A stretch of DNA of 38,475 nucleotides from the NCBI GenBank assembly GCA_015039315.1, contig WIDE01000010.1:387478-425952 (forward strand). Direction: 5' to 3'. The notes under the pieces are model-generated. The model did not search any database. It saw nothing but the letters and a program-made list of their open reading frames with translations, and was not told where the DNA came from. The translations under genes and the position numbers were made by a program. The first letter of the stretch is position 1; every line of letters starts with the position of its first letter. Of the stretch, positions 9,729 to 21,353 are shown piece by piece. Origin of the DNA: Clavulina sp. PMI_390. Lineage: Eukaryota > Basidiomycota > Agaricomycetes > Cantharellales > Hydnaceae.

Positions 9729-12300
9729 CTAGAAGTGTTCCTGTGAAAGCAATTGATTGGGATGAGTTCAACGGTCAGCCACGGACAGAACCAGTTCAAA
9801 TATACAGACCTTGGCAAACGTAAAACGAGCCGAAGGTGTTGACGACCCAAGGGCGTGCTGCTTGACGATTTTACTCAGAGCGGCAGGCTACAGCAACGAG
9901 AGCATCAGCATTGGTCGTGATGAGGTTGCAAAAAGAAAGGGGGACGGATCCGCTCGTTATGGTAACACTTACACCACAGAAGTACGTCCCAATATTGATA
10001 CGAGTGCGCATCTCCCTCCCACCGATGAGAGCGCCCTCTTCCACGGCATCCCGAACTTTGCCGTATATTGACCGGAAATCGGGACGACCATAGAAGGTTC
10101 GTGATCGCAACCGAGTCATAGGGTCGTATCCTGCCCCTGTGACGTTGGCATCGTTGATTGCCAAGTTGTAGAGTTGGTCGACAGAGAGTTTTTCGGTAAT
10201 ATAGATGCTGATGCGCAGGAAATTGGCTGCATGAGAAACGAGAAGGCTGATTAATCACGCTGTATTGGGATTAAGCAGCAAGACACCAAGGAAATAAGGC
10301 TCACGATCGACTTGGGCATCCTCAATCTCACGAAGGACACTCCCGAACCACGCGAAGCTTTTGGGATCACGACATACCCAAATAAACTCGACATGGCGCA
10401 GCCTCCCCAATGTGCCAGCTCGCTGGCGATACCAGATATGCTTAAGGATGGAGGCGAAGGGGGTAACGCCGATACCTGCACCAACAAGGATCGCCAGGTC
10501 GGAATGGAAGACGTCCTGTGAGGGAGCACCATATGGCCCGTCCATCCGTACAACTGGGAGGCCCGCACCAAGCTGGGGCTGGTTCGGATTGGCTGAAAGA
10601 GAGAGCTGGGACTGGCTTCCCGATACAACTTCATAGAACTGGTCTGAAGGCCGGATGCCGCCGCCTTGCATCATAAGACTTTGGTTCTGGAGAGTGCGAA
10701 GGAAGCCGTCATCAGAATCAGCTGTATTGTGCCGCGAGTGCGAGTTCTTGGGAACCACGAGAGGATCGTCGAAAGAAGAGTATGATGGCGGCCCTGCGAT
10801 CTTCGCCTGGTGTGGTGCGGCGAGGCCTGCAGTGTAGTTCTGCGTCTCTGCAACTTTCGTAGCATTCGCAAGAGCCTCAACAACAGCTGGCCCTGCGCCG
10901 AACTCGGCGCTGACTGCCTCAGTCCAATCACCCGCAGAGCGAATGGTCACCGAGACGTAAGGATCTTCAGGCGCAGAAGAGATGGAAAACTGGCAAGGCA
11001 AAGCCTCAGCATGGGTCGGCTTGACGGGACAAGGGAAGACTCACAGGATGCCATTGCAGACCAGAAACTGAAGGCACTTGGATGAATACCCATTGACCAG
11101 GAGTAAAACGGAAGCCTGGCTTGATCATCCGCAACTCAATCGCGCCTTATCAGGTCAAAAAGGTCAGAAATGCAGTGAGAGAGTGGCGATGGGGAGACCA
11201 TAATTACCACTAGGATGCACCAGTACTTTGTCCAATCTCGTATAACGCCTTGCACGGATCTCACGCCACATTCTCTCGCCGAAATACAGAACGAAAGGCC
11301 AGATGATGAATCTCCAGCTTTCGTATCCAAGGCAGTGTTCCGTGCTGTAGAACGGAAAGCTCTTCTTGAAATCTGGGTTCGGCGAGTCACGGACAAAGCA
11401 ACCCGTCGCATGCGAAAAGAGCGCCAGCATGAAGAAAAAGGCAAGGTGATGTGTATACCAGAATGCTTCGAAGCATTGTTTGCGTATTTTCGCGCTTGCA
11501 GTTGAGTACCTGATAAGGCAAGCGCGGTGGCATGGTTATGAAAAAAGGATCGACATGATCGGGGGAGCCAAGTGTCAGCACGCGCTTAGGATATGAAAGA
11601 CAAAGGGACCGATAATATCGATCGAAGCTTCGGCACGCACATGAGCAACATAACGGTTAACATGAAGTGACCAGTGATTCCACCCGCTTGGTTATAATGG
11701 ATCTGTACGGCCAATTCAGCGCGCAGCTCTGCAAGTGAATAGTTCGTTAGCAATGTCAAGATAGGAGGAGGGGGGTTGAACAATGATGGGCACTTACGGG
11801 TGCGTTCAACCTTGATGAAGTTGACATAGTGTGCGGTGACATGGACGACAGTCCACATTGCCATCGAATAGGCTACTTGACGATGGCTGTGTGATAAAGA
11901 ATTTGAGTATGCTGGGTAGACTGAACCCTGAATGGATCACTCACAACCAGATGTTGTCATCCATGGAGATGACCCACGACAGAGCTGGACGCAGGACACG
12001 AAGGATGTTTCGAAGCATTGGTAGCATGATCAGTCCACCATCGTATGCAAGGGCGAGACCAGCTCCTCGAGAGGCCCAAACTGAGTACTCGAGTGTGTTG
12101 AGCCCAGCCAGTTTCTCGTTTGACAGTTGTGACCACCACCCGTATGCGAAGAGAGCGCAGTGGCTTCCATGGAAGAGGATGTTGAAGAGCAAGCGTCTAG
12201 CGAGGGAAGAAAAGTTTACATCGTTTCTTTTTTCGGGTGAAGTGTCGAGGAATTACCTCCAAGAGAGGAATTCTCTTCGGAACCAGGACTCTTGGGCCAT
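9729..12300 (-). CDS. noxA: NADPH oxidase catalytic subunit (fungal NoxA/Nox1 type)
   Basis: This membrane flavocytochrome b passes electrons from NADPH through FAD and two hemes to oxygen, forming superoxide; in fungi it controls hyphal growth and differentiation. Exons are 12300-12257, 12196-11945, 11886-11798, 11728-11641, 11509-11208, 11145-11045, 10989-10305, 10226-9973, 9887-9810 and 9740-9729 (634 residues). The membrane domain includes NILFHGSHCALFAYGWW, MWTVVHVTAHYVNF and FWYTHHLAFFFMLALFSHA with the heme histidines. FAD binding is at WHPFSISSAPEDP. NADPH binding is at GAGIGVTPFASIL, IWVCRDPKSF and GTYFCGP, and the protein ends AKEHF with the last codons on a 12-nt exon. The short N-terminus favours NoxA over NoxB. 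A disordered insert of about 100 residues (332-432) precedes VRMDGPYGAP, making it longer than the roughly 550 residues of ascomycete NoxA. The fifth exon follows a 131-nt intron. Confidence 0.93.
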
Positions 12301-15120
12301 TGCAGCTGTCCTGATCGACCCGTCGATAGAATGAAAATGGTTTGAGGTGTCGCTGTCGCCAAGAGAGTAAGAGAAGGCGAAGAAAGAGAGATGATGGCGG
12401 ATGGGATGGGAGAGTGCGAGTGGGTTGGTCGTTGCACTCAAGGGGGTAATGCGGAGAGTTCAAAGGGGCAGCTCCGAGAACCCAGCCAAGCACGACTATA
12501 TCGCTGTATTATCTAGACCACCCTAAGCAGACCTCTGATTGTGCCGAATTTACCCACCGCCGCTCCCTCATTCATGGTAACGCAACAATGGTTTTCAACA
12601 GTCCCAAAACGGAACTTGTTCGCCTTTGTGACACAAGAGTGTGACATTATACAAATTTGTCCTGTTTCCCTTACATCGACGCCGATTTCCTTGCCAGCCC
12701 TCGGGCACTGTGGTCCCGCCTAGAAAAAGTCCCGATTGCTTTATTTTATTTTATTCGCTGTTTATCGACCTAGGAGGCAGGTACTACCAGGCTTCAAGTC
12801 GATGTAATGGTGCCATTTCTTTTGTCACACTGTGATGGTCCCCACCTCGTGTTCTCCTGTCTAAAAAGCTGCAATTCAGGTTCCGAGTCGATCCTCGGAA
12901 GCGGAACTGCTGCAGTGCATACATGTAGGGATTGCGGAGGTTGATCGCTCATAACCACTGAATTACTTCGTGGCCCGGGAGGGAGAGCTGAATACTGAAT
13001 ACCATTTCCCTTCCCAAGGTTTCGACGCAAACAATGCTCAAATCACTATATTTCCGGCAAAATAAATGAATAAAAAAAAGGGAATACAGAACCGGAATCA
13101 TTACACCTAGAATTTTTTGTTTCTTGGTGTAGGTTTTCGATGAAGCTGGTCTAGTGTTGTGTATGCGAGTGTTACAAATTTTGCAAATATCCTCTCCTTT
13201 GAGGAGGCTAGTCTATCTGACATGGGGAATCCAATTACAATGGGCAGCCAGCACAATATGACTGGATGGTTCTATGGTGGGACGCTTGGCGAGAAGACCC
13301 GCGGAGGATATTGACCGTAGGAGTAATTTGATTCAGGAGGCTGTGAGCACTTGAGAGACTGAGAGATTTCGTTGTTCAGTTTCGAGAGATGCCCATAACC
13401 CTTCGAGCTTCAAGACGGGCTCCCCAATTAGCGTATGAGCGCGTAACCACGTGTTTGACTTGAATCTATTGGGGTTGCTGAGATCACCCACATAGGTGGA
13501 AGATGGCCTCACATTTTCATGCAGCGAGAGGATTGTGCCAGTTCTCCATATGTTCAATTCCCATTGCGCCCGCGTTTCAGGTGTCCACACGAAGACACAA
13601 TGCTGAGTTGAGGGTTGTTTGGCGTTGGTGCCATGTGTTGCGATCTGTTGCTTCCCCATCAGCACCCACGAGATACACCGAAAAGCTTATTTTCTTGTTA
13701 CATGTTACTACCATTGCAGTGCATAGACGTCAAAGGGGTATTCCCCTCATTGCTGTGAAGCCCTCAACTGTCTGTTTGACAGCCGGACCGAAACCCATCG
13801 AATCTCCGACATTCTGGCCGTGTGCTCTTGCCCCTCCAGTCTACCACTTCCGCCGTTCGAAGTCGGCAGGTGTTCCATGTCATTTCTCCTGACTTACTCA
13901 GCCACATCTGGACGGTATACAGGGTTAGAACTTGCTGGAATCAAAAACAAATTACTCCGGATTGTCAATCCCGTGAATGGCTTCGAGACGTATTTCCCGA
14001 CGCTAAGTTAACTTTTCTCACATATTTACAACCGGAGGCTATGTTGAAATAGGAGAAATCGATCTCACTGGGACTCCTGGCTAGGTGTCGATTCACCATG
14101 CCCTATCGGAGCCACCCAGAACTGACGAAACCCTACTGTCCCCCCATTCAAGCAAGCTTGTAACAACGCGTAAAATGACTCAAATACACTCTTTCCCTAT
14201 CAACAGTCATAAAACGCCCGATCTTCCCGCGTCTTTGCCCCCTGAGCATGGTTGCGGCGATGAAGTGTGGCCTCCCGCGGCCGTCCTTGCCCAACCAACC
14301 CCCTTGGTGGAAACCTTCCCCTCTCGGACATATGCGTCCTTCTGACTCGGTCGACTTTTCTAATTTTAACTGGATCAATTCCTCCGCTGTCAGTAGACGA
14401 CATGTTGCTGTGCTTTCGGGAATCCAAAAACTTCGACGCTCATCGTACCACAGCCCGACGCTTGCGGGGAGTTCCATAAGAGGCATAGTCCTCAATCCCT
14501 TTCTCTAGCTTTAATCGATGTCGTCACTGCTGTCTACCCCTGGAACCTGCATTCTGGTGACGCATCGGACTTATTAACCCTCATTTTACTTGGCTTGCCT
14601 AGAATGGAGTTTTTTCATCAATCGAGACTTGCTCTCCATCGAACTCCTATTTTTTTTTATCCTAGGAACTATGTTTTACTTCCATCAGCGATCCCCCTTT
14701 GAAGGCAACTCCTCCGCCACGGACCTGCCTAGCTGTACGACGAGTCCTTCTACGCACTGGTACGCCGCATCCTCCCGGTAGTCTGTGCGCGCTCTCCTGT
14801 GCTCGACATTCTCTCTACAATAGAGCGCAGCTGTCCCCGCAAAAGCTTCTCCTCCGCGGCAAGGATTGCATTCCCGGCCCCTCTTTTGTTACATCATAGT
14901 CCGGCGGGACCCAGTCATTCACGGCCCAAATACAGCAAATACGCATCGCTATGAGGCACACAGCCGCAGTCATTTCTCCGGCATATCAGTGCAAGGATGT
15001 GGTCAAAAACTTTAAAAGGTTGATGCCTCCGAGGAGTCAGCATCGCCCTACAACTCCCAACTGCCTTCGCCTCCAGCCCTACGACTACCCCGCATCAACA
15101 ACTACTCTCAGCCAATAGAC
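12301..15120. other. Long gene-poor region between Nox and the helical orphan
   Basis: This 2.8-kb interval separates the Nox gene (minus) from the orphan at 15121 (plus), so it holds the promoters of both. Several mid-sized frames occur: 13333-13665 and 14148-14495 on the minus strand, and 13503-13892, 14085-14345 and 14248-14508 on the plus strand. They overlap each other on both strands and none resembles a known family. I could not join them into a convincing spliced gene. Part of it may be decayed coding or transposon sequence. Confidence 0.4.
15011..15017 (+). promoter_or_regulatory. TATA-like element of the helical orphan gene
   Basis: TTTAAAA lies about 104 bp before the ATG at 15121. 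The intervening leader is C-rich, as is common before highly expressed fungal genes. Confidence 0.4.
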
Positions 15121-15972
15121 ATGTACCCAACCGACCAAGTTCTTGCTCAGATTTCTCAAACGGGTCAGATGGTGTCGACCATTGTCAACACTGCGACAAC
15201 TCTTGCTTCGCCAAATATGCAGATCGTCTCGGGACAGCTCTACAATGTGCGCTCTTTCTGAGCCTCGTCGTCACAATGGGCTTTCACTGACAAGGAACAA
15301 TCCGCCGTATGTAGAGGCTGATTGGGACAATTCGCGAGTCTCGCATCGTGGCCATGCAGGAGAAAGTTCGCGTTGAAGGTTCGTTCACTCAACCTTGAGA
15401 AAAATGCTTCTCGTATTGACGCGTGTGGACGCGCAGCCTACTGTCAACATCTACTCCCAGCTATCGTCGGAGGCGCTCTGACTCAAGAGCAGGCTATCGC
15501 TGCATTGCCTCCCTACGTGCAGGTGCGTTTCTTTCAAACAGGACAGCTTGAGGAAGATTCTCAAGTGCTTTGATTATGAAGATTATCAATATGACGGAGC
15601 GTCGGTTCACTGACATCATCAGTGCCTTGAACGCTTTGTATGCCGCTTTGAATGCCATCGATAACCCGGCGCTTGAGACCAACGCCAATGCTGGCAACTG
15701 CCTCAGCCGCTTGACCGATAGCCTCCACCGTCTTTCTCAGGTTTGCGAGTTTGTGAGTTTACCGCCAGTCACCTCAAGAAGTGGACTGATGCTCAGGTGC
15801 ATTATTCCTATAGATTCGTTCTCATTCTCGTCAAACTGGGACCAACATGCAGTATGCACAGCTGGTGCCAGACATGCCAGCTCTCACGAGCCGAGCAACA
15901 ATGGCTGGGAACATGAGCCAATGGCTTGAGCAAGCTCTGGAGCTCTACGCCTCCCAACTTGCATCCTTGTAG
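15121..15972 (+). CDS. Hypothetical all-helical protein, no recognised family
   Basis: I do not recognise this protein. The model has exons 15121-15246, 15315-15378, 15437-15522, 15582-15752 and 15814-15972, with introns of 58-68 nt, giving 201 residues. It starts MYPTDQVLAQISQTGQMVS and ends LYASQLASL. Long stretches are rich in Ala, Leu, Gln, Met and Asn with little Pro or Gly, which suggests a bundle of amphipathic helices. There are three cysteines. No signal peptide or membrane segment is seen, so it is probably cytosolic unless an upstream exon is missing. Support for the model comes from consistent phase at all four introns, a typical exon and intron size, and a leader with a TATA-like element. 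The first intron (acceptor ending at 15314) is the least certain junction, because other frames of exon 2 contain stops. Confidence 0.65.
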
Positions 15973-17092
15973 AATTTGCTTTGCTGTATTCACTTTGGGG
16001 TTGTCCGCAGACGACCCCTGACCCATGCTTCTCTGCTGTCCGTTTCTTGTTCAATCTTGTTCCCTGTTCGACTTCACGCGTTTCACTCCATAGAATCATG
16101 CAGATCCTAGTGGCAGGCCATATGCACATCCACATAGCACTATCTGACCTAATGCGCAGTATACCTATTATCACGCTTACCTAGAGAATTATATCATTTG
16201 CTAATGTTTTCAACCGTTGTGGCTTGGATGTTTCGGCTGCAATCATCGTGAGAAGCCTTGGCCTTTCCACTACCACTGCCACTGCCCAGAGCCATGTCCT
16301 GTCATGTATTATTGGATCGACAGCCCCACTCGTGGGAATAGTGCAAGGCACGTTTCCCTCGTCATCTCATCCATTGTGATAAACTGTGGATAAACCAGGT
16401 CCAAGAAGCCTCTGATGGAGCCCATGCTGCGCCTTCATTTGAAATACAGATTCTATTGCCGCCCCAGCCGCTCGGGGTAGGAATTTTGGGTGCATGACGA
16501 TTTAGCCCGAAAGGTTTCGGCGAACATTTGAGCGAGCACAGCCCATGATGCCTTCCTCTATGTTGTTTGAAGGAAATGGACATTTTGCTCTCCCCTATTC
16601 AGCTAGCGGTCTAAGTTTGTTATGTTTCCGAAGAAAACGAATGTAAGATGCCCCTGATTTCTTTTCTGCTTCTAACCTGGTATGATTCGAGGCCCTATAT
16701 GCCGTTGACGTATCCTTAAGGTCTCTTTTCCCGCCTTGACCTCTTGTGGGCGATGCTCTTTTCTATTGAGCTCCGGCTCGATCACCTGGCCTACGCATCG
16801 ATCATAAGTCTATTCTGCGCTCAAGTGAAGCTGCTGCGAGGAATGGAGCTGATGACTTGCGAACTTGAACAGCCAGCCAATTTCATAATCGTCCATGCTC
16901 AGTATTGCAAACTACTTTGACGTCACTCTAAATGATTCTTAATCATCTGAGCATCATGAGCGGCCGAGCCCGCACTGCTTATCCCTTGGGGCCTCGACAC
17001 TACTTAAACTATTTTCAGCTCAGCTAACACTCTGGCATCCATCCACTTACCTACTACACCCCTCAGTCGCCTTTCTGCCTAAACATTAACAC
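15973..17092. other. Intergenic region upstream of the DUF1769 gene
   Basis: This 1.1-kb gap lies between two plus-strand genes. I see no gene, repeat or strong promoter motif. The last 100 bases are C- and T-rich, as expected of a 5' leader. Confidence 0.45.
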
Positions 17093-18226
17093 ATGCCGCG
17101 TCTTCGTGTCCTCGTTGGCGAATCGCCCAGCTCCCTGCACCCCATTTCAGCAAACGATCCAGCCGGACATACTCTCAAAACCCCTCGTTTCGAAGGCTCA
17201 ATTTCAGTGTTCCTTAAGGACTTCGAGAACGAGAAAGGGATGTTTAGCACTGGTGAGGAATATTTTGGAACAGGCGAGCGGCCGGGTGTTACGTGGAGTA
17301 TCCAAGCGCGAGGTACGTCCCCTTTTGGTGGCACTGGCGAGCGCGAGCGGGCGCTCGCGCGCCGAAATATTAGCTAAATATGGAGGCTGACGTGCCGACA
17401 AACTATAGGTCGTTTTCTCACAGAGCTCAATGCCGATGACGTTTTGTTCGGGAACGTGTTTGATAGGCCATTACCCTTGCCGTATGGTTCTGGGGCCGCT
17501 ATCAAATTCATGCACTTGCGAGACCCTACACTGGAAGACGATTTGCACGGCGAGAAACCTTGGGCATTGTAAGTATCGTGGTTAACTGATGTGCCTTCCT
17601 GGTTTTAGCCGCCCGCGATGTCCTTTCTGAGCATTGACAGAAATACATTCTTTTTCCATAGGTCACCTCTCATCACAACAATGCCTTATCTCTCGATCCA
17701 AGATATCAACACGACGAACGGCGAATCCAATGCCCCTGGATCTGGCGAGGGATCCCCTGGCCTTCTGATATGTGAGAGCGTGAAGTCCATACTCCCACCC
17801 ACAGTAGGAACAGAGCCCCAGGCACGACGTTCATACTTCAAGGATCCTGCCAAGCGGCAGGCAGTGACATTCACCCCCACCCAGCACATCGCGTGTGATT
17901 TCTGCCACGGGTGGTTGTCTTTCAGCAATCGCGGCGAGTCCGGTTCAGGAACGTCGGCGGGATCGGGATTGAGCCTGAACTTCCCGATGGTGGAGTTCGA
18001 CTTGATGAAGTATTGGGATGGACGCCCAGTGTGGTTTGTCTGCTGTGAGCGGAACAAGGAGCAAGGAATCGGGCCTGGGGCCATGATTTGGTGTGTCGGA
18101 TTTGAGATTGTGGAAGCGGAAGAGAAGGCCGTAACAGGAGATGAGCAGAGGCAAGGCAATGACGAGGACTCCAAACCAAAGGATATGCTGCAGAAAATAT
18201 CTCGAAAGATGGGGATGAAAGACTGA
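17093..18226 (+). CDS. DUF1769 / UPF0590 family protein
   Basis: This is a fungal protein family of unknown biochemical role. Exons are 17093-17312, 17409-17568 and 17662-18226 (314 residues), with introns of 96 and 93 nt. Family landmarks in order are PRLRVLVGESPSSLHPI, RFEGSISVFLKDF, YFGTGERPGVTWSIQARGRF, the segment NADDVLFGNVFDRPLPLPYG, GAAIKFMHLRDPTLEDDL, KPWALSPLITTMPYL, TPTQHIACDFCHGWLSF and FDLMKYWDGRPVWFVCCER. The charged C-terminal tail (about 30 residues) is weakly conserved in such proteins. The C-x-x-C in CDFCHG and the CC pair could bind metal, but this is not established. It converges on the P450 gene with 216 bp between stops. The first intron contains a GC-rich hairpin (separate entry). 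Confidence 0.88.
17337..17358. repeat. GC-rich inverted repeat inside intron 1 of the DUF1769 gene
   Basis: A perfect 8-bp inverted repeat, GCGAGCGC and GCGCTCGC, flanks a 6-nt loop (GAGCGG). It lies 24 nt after the donor at 17313. In the transcript it would form a stable hairpin early in the 96-nt intron. Confidence 0.8.
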
Positions 18227-18442
18227 TATTGATTGGTATCGTGAGCGTAAATGAATTCTTGTGCTAGGCACAAGAGTCTGTACAATACAATTGCAAGGAC
18301 ATTCAACTCCACATAGTCCGTTGTTGGGAGCAAAGGAAGATCCATTCATCCATATTACTCCACCAATAAAACCAAGAAAAACATGGGACGTGAACGTGAT
18401 TGTGTATTTATTAGGCAAGGATGGTAATGGATCGGCGGCTCC

Positions 18443-21353
18443 TTAGACATCACGAGGGCGCACGCCCATCACGCAGCTGACGGGTTTGCGCAAGAAGCCC
18501 TCGAGGGTTTCGAGCTGAAAGAAAAGCGTATAGGGGAAACGATGGAGGTTTCCGAGATGCAAAATAACAACATCAGTCATCTGCAAGGACTTCAGTAAGA
18601 ATGATATGCACAAAAACACACCTTCTGGCCATCCTCCTCAAGCACCATTTCAAACCTCCTGAAGACACTCGCCAAGATCATTCCTAACTCCATGTTAGCC
18701 AAGTTCTTGCCCACACACGCGCGAGGGCCATAGCTGAATGGGTTGAACGTCGCGTTCATTCGCTCGCGCTCCTCCTTGTTGCGAATCGTGCCATTGGGCG
18801 TCTGTTCCGGAGTGAGCCATCGCTCAGGGCGGAAAACCTCAACGTCAGGGCCCCACACATCTGGGTCACGGTGGATGGTGAAAGACGGGACAGAGAGAAT
18901 AGAGCCCTCAGGGTACAACCGTCCGTTTACCATGAGACCACCAGAGCCAGGAGGCACGATGCGTGGGAGACCAATGGAGGAGGTTGAGTGCAGACGGAGG
19001 CCCTCGTTGATGCACGCTTCGAGATAAGGAAGGGACTTGACGGCGTCAGAGTCCGCAACACCAGTCTCGTAGTGCGTCGCATCGGATTCAGGGAGTGTGG
19101 CGGATGGGGAGGAAATGATGAATGGACCAAGGGCTTCATCCAGCTCGGCCTGAAGCTTCTTCTGGGCGGCGGGGGTCTTTGCGAGGTAGTAAGAGATGGC
19201 GCATGAAGAGCTGGAAGTAAAGGAGGGGCGAGAGAGGAGAAGGCAGAGCGTGAAGTTGTAAGGAGGATGTTCGAGACTGAGTAAAGCTGTGATACTCACT
19301 TGGATGTCGTGTCGCTACCCGCAATCAGCTGTGTGAGCGCCTCGGCGGTGAGCTCGTTCCTGCCCATGGGATTGCCACTCGCATCTTTGCCCTTTTGCAA
19401 GAACGATAGGAGGTCGTTGCGGTCGGATGGCTCGGCTAGTCGCTTCTCCACAGCAGCCACGGCAATCTGCATCCAGGATCAGCGTTCGTAAGCATGGGAA
19501 GAGGGGAAGTAATTAAGAAAAGGGGAGTCAGTACGTAGTGAATAGCCATATTCAATTGAGAGAGTAGCGCTCAACATACACCAGCCAGATTTTTCACTGC
19601 CTCGTTGCCTTTGGAATACCATGGCACGTAAGCTTTGATCCACGGCCTGTGTATGGAGAAAATCATCTTGAGTATCATGGCACAGATCATCATGAGAAAC
19701 ATCCCCAATCCCTCAAAGACTCTCCACCACACCCAGTCACGCAGCGAAAACAAGAACTCACCTGGCCCAAACAGGGATCACTCCCAAACTCGCGCTATAC
19801 GTGCCACGATAGTTCAAAATCTCCACAGCAGGCAAATACTCTGTCCACGTTGTCTTGCCGTCAGCAGAGGTCTTCATCACGGGCGCAATATCTTTCCCAG
19901 CTTTAAGCATTCCGAATGGCGAGCCAAACGCAAGGTCTCCAATGATATCGAAAGCGAGGAAGTTGTACCAGTTGAGAGCATCGAAATACACATATTTGGC
20001 TCCTGAGGGTCCTGTGCCTGCGGTGACGGGACTTGAGGCAGGGGTGAAGGCAGCAGCGCTCGAGGACGCCGAGGATGAAGGAGACGTGGATGATAGCGAT
20101 GGAACGTGTTCCCCAAACGGCAAGGAAGATGCTGAGAGACCCTTTTCAGCAACGGTGACATACATGTCATCGATGCGCTTTAGGAGCAGTGCGATGGCAG
20201 AGCGGACGTAGGGCTCGAACTGGAGCACATTTTGCTGCGAGAAGATGTTGGAAACGATCTTGCGCTTGCGGGTCTAGGAAAAAAAACAAACAGCTCAGGC
20301 CACTCGCACACACCACAATTGATGGTTGAAGAAAGTGGCTACTAACGTGCTCTGCGCGATCGCGAGTGTTGAAGAGTCCCTAAAGGGGTTAGATGTTAGG
20401 ATACAGTATTCGTTTTGTCCCTAAGGGGAGAAAACCGGAGCGTACTCGATGGATGGAGACGAAAGCGTCGTAGAATTCAGACTTGAGGCTGGTAACATGA
20501 AATTTTCAAATCAGTCATCAATCCTGGAATATTCCATGAGTTAAGAGTTTCCACAAACCTTCCATTTCCATGCTGGAAGGCAGGGCAAGAGAGCGAAATG
20601 GAATTTTAGCAATTCAATTCCATGGCATTGGGCATGAAAAATACTTACGGCATACACAACCTGTAAGGCCTCCGGCTCGGCGATGGAGATGTGATTCGGA
20701 GCGATGCGGACAACCTTGCCTGAAGTGATCCACGAGAATAGGGATTAGAATGAATAACTGAAGGATTAGGCGGGCGGAGGTAGGAAGAACGTGACGTCAG
20801 GCGATTCACCGAGTCAGCTTTCGCAGACTGGCACATCTGACTGCTTTATATAGCGCATACGCTTGCACGCCATGTGATCGTTCATCGCCAAGAAAGTCGA
20901 AACTTACCATATTTGCGATGTAGCTCGTGCACATCCCCGCTCCTGTTACCCATTTGCGCACTGCGAGCGAGCCAGAAGTCGCTAAACTTTGCGAGCCATG
21001 GACCAGGGATAGGCTGGCCGTCACCGGGCCCTTGAGTCTTGTTGTATCCGTAAGGATCGTATAGGTATGCTGCGAAGTGGTAGATGATCTATACATATGG
21101 ATGAGCCACGAGGTGGTGGGAATAGAGATCAAGCATGGATGGGAGGTACAACAAGACAAGTCAGATTACATCCTTGTACGCCTAGGCGATTGCTTCCCAA
21201 GAGAGAACGGGGAACGGGTGATGCAGGGAATGGTGCACATACCACAGATAGGATTCCTCCAATCACGGCATAGAGTGGATTGCGAATGGTGCCTTGAACA
21301 AGAGCGCGCGCTGTGGTTTCGGCCTCTGTGGCCAATTGTGCTAACACGGCCAT
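18443..21353 (-). CDS. Cytochrome P450, CYP53-like (benzoate 4-monooxygenase type)
   Basis: This is a predicted ER-bound heme monooxygenase. CYP53 enzymes hydroxylate benzoate and related phenolics, feeding the beta-ketoadipate route. Exons are 21353-21243, 21088-20908, 20719-20649, 20572-20559, 20488-20446, 20379-20347, 20273-19762, 19646-19580, 19466-19300, 19210-18622 and 18514-18443 (619 residues). An N-terminal anchor spans about residues 28-45. Then come PIPGPWLAKFSDFWL, the CYP53-like run SLKSEFYDAFVSIHRGLF then NTRDRAEHTRKRKIVS, the I-helix QLIAGSDTTSNS, ExxR in NEGLRLHS, FRPERW, and the heme loop FNPFSYGPRACVG with Cys565. Residues 196-242 form a Ser/Ala/Pro-rich insert that most P450s lack. 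A 14-nt micro-exon encodes HGNG. The CYP53 assignment is by motif memory; the P450 call itself is certain. Confidence 0.9.

Noticed and set aside
9182..9850. 222-codon minus-strand frame at the Nox 3' end
   Set aside because: It crosses the last Nox intron in a frame that does not give the family tail; the spliced reading gives AKEHF and a stop at 9729.
17686..18345. 219-codon minus-strand frame
   Set aside because: It lies antisense to the DUF1769 last exon, whose plus-strand reading matches the family.
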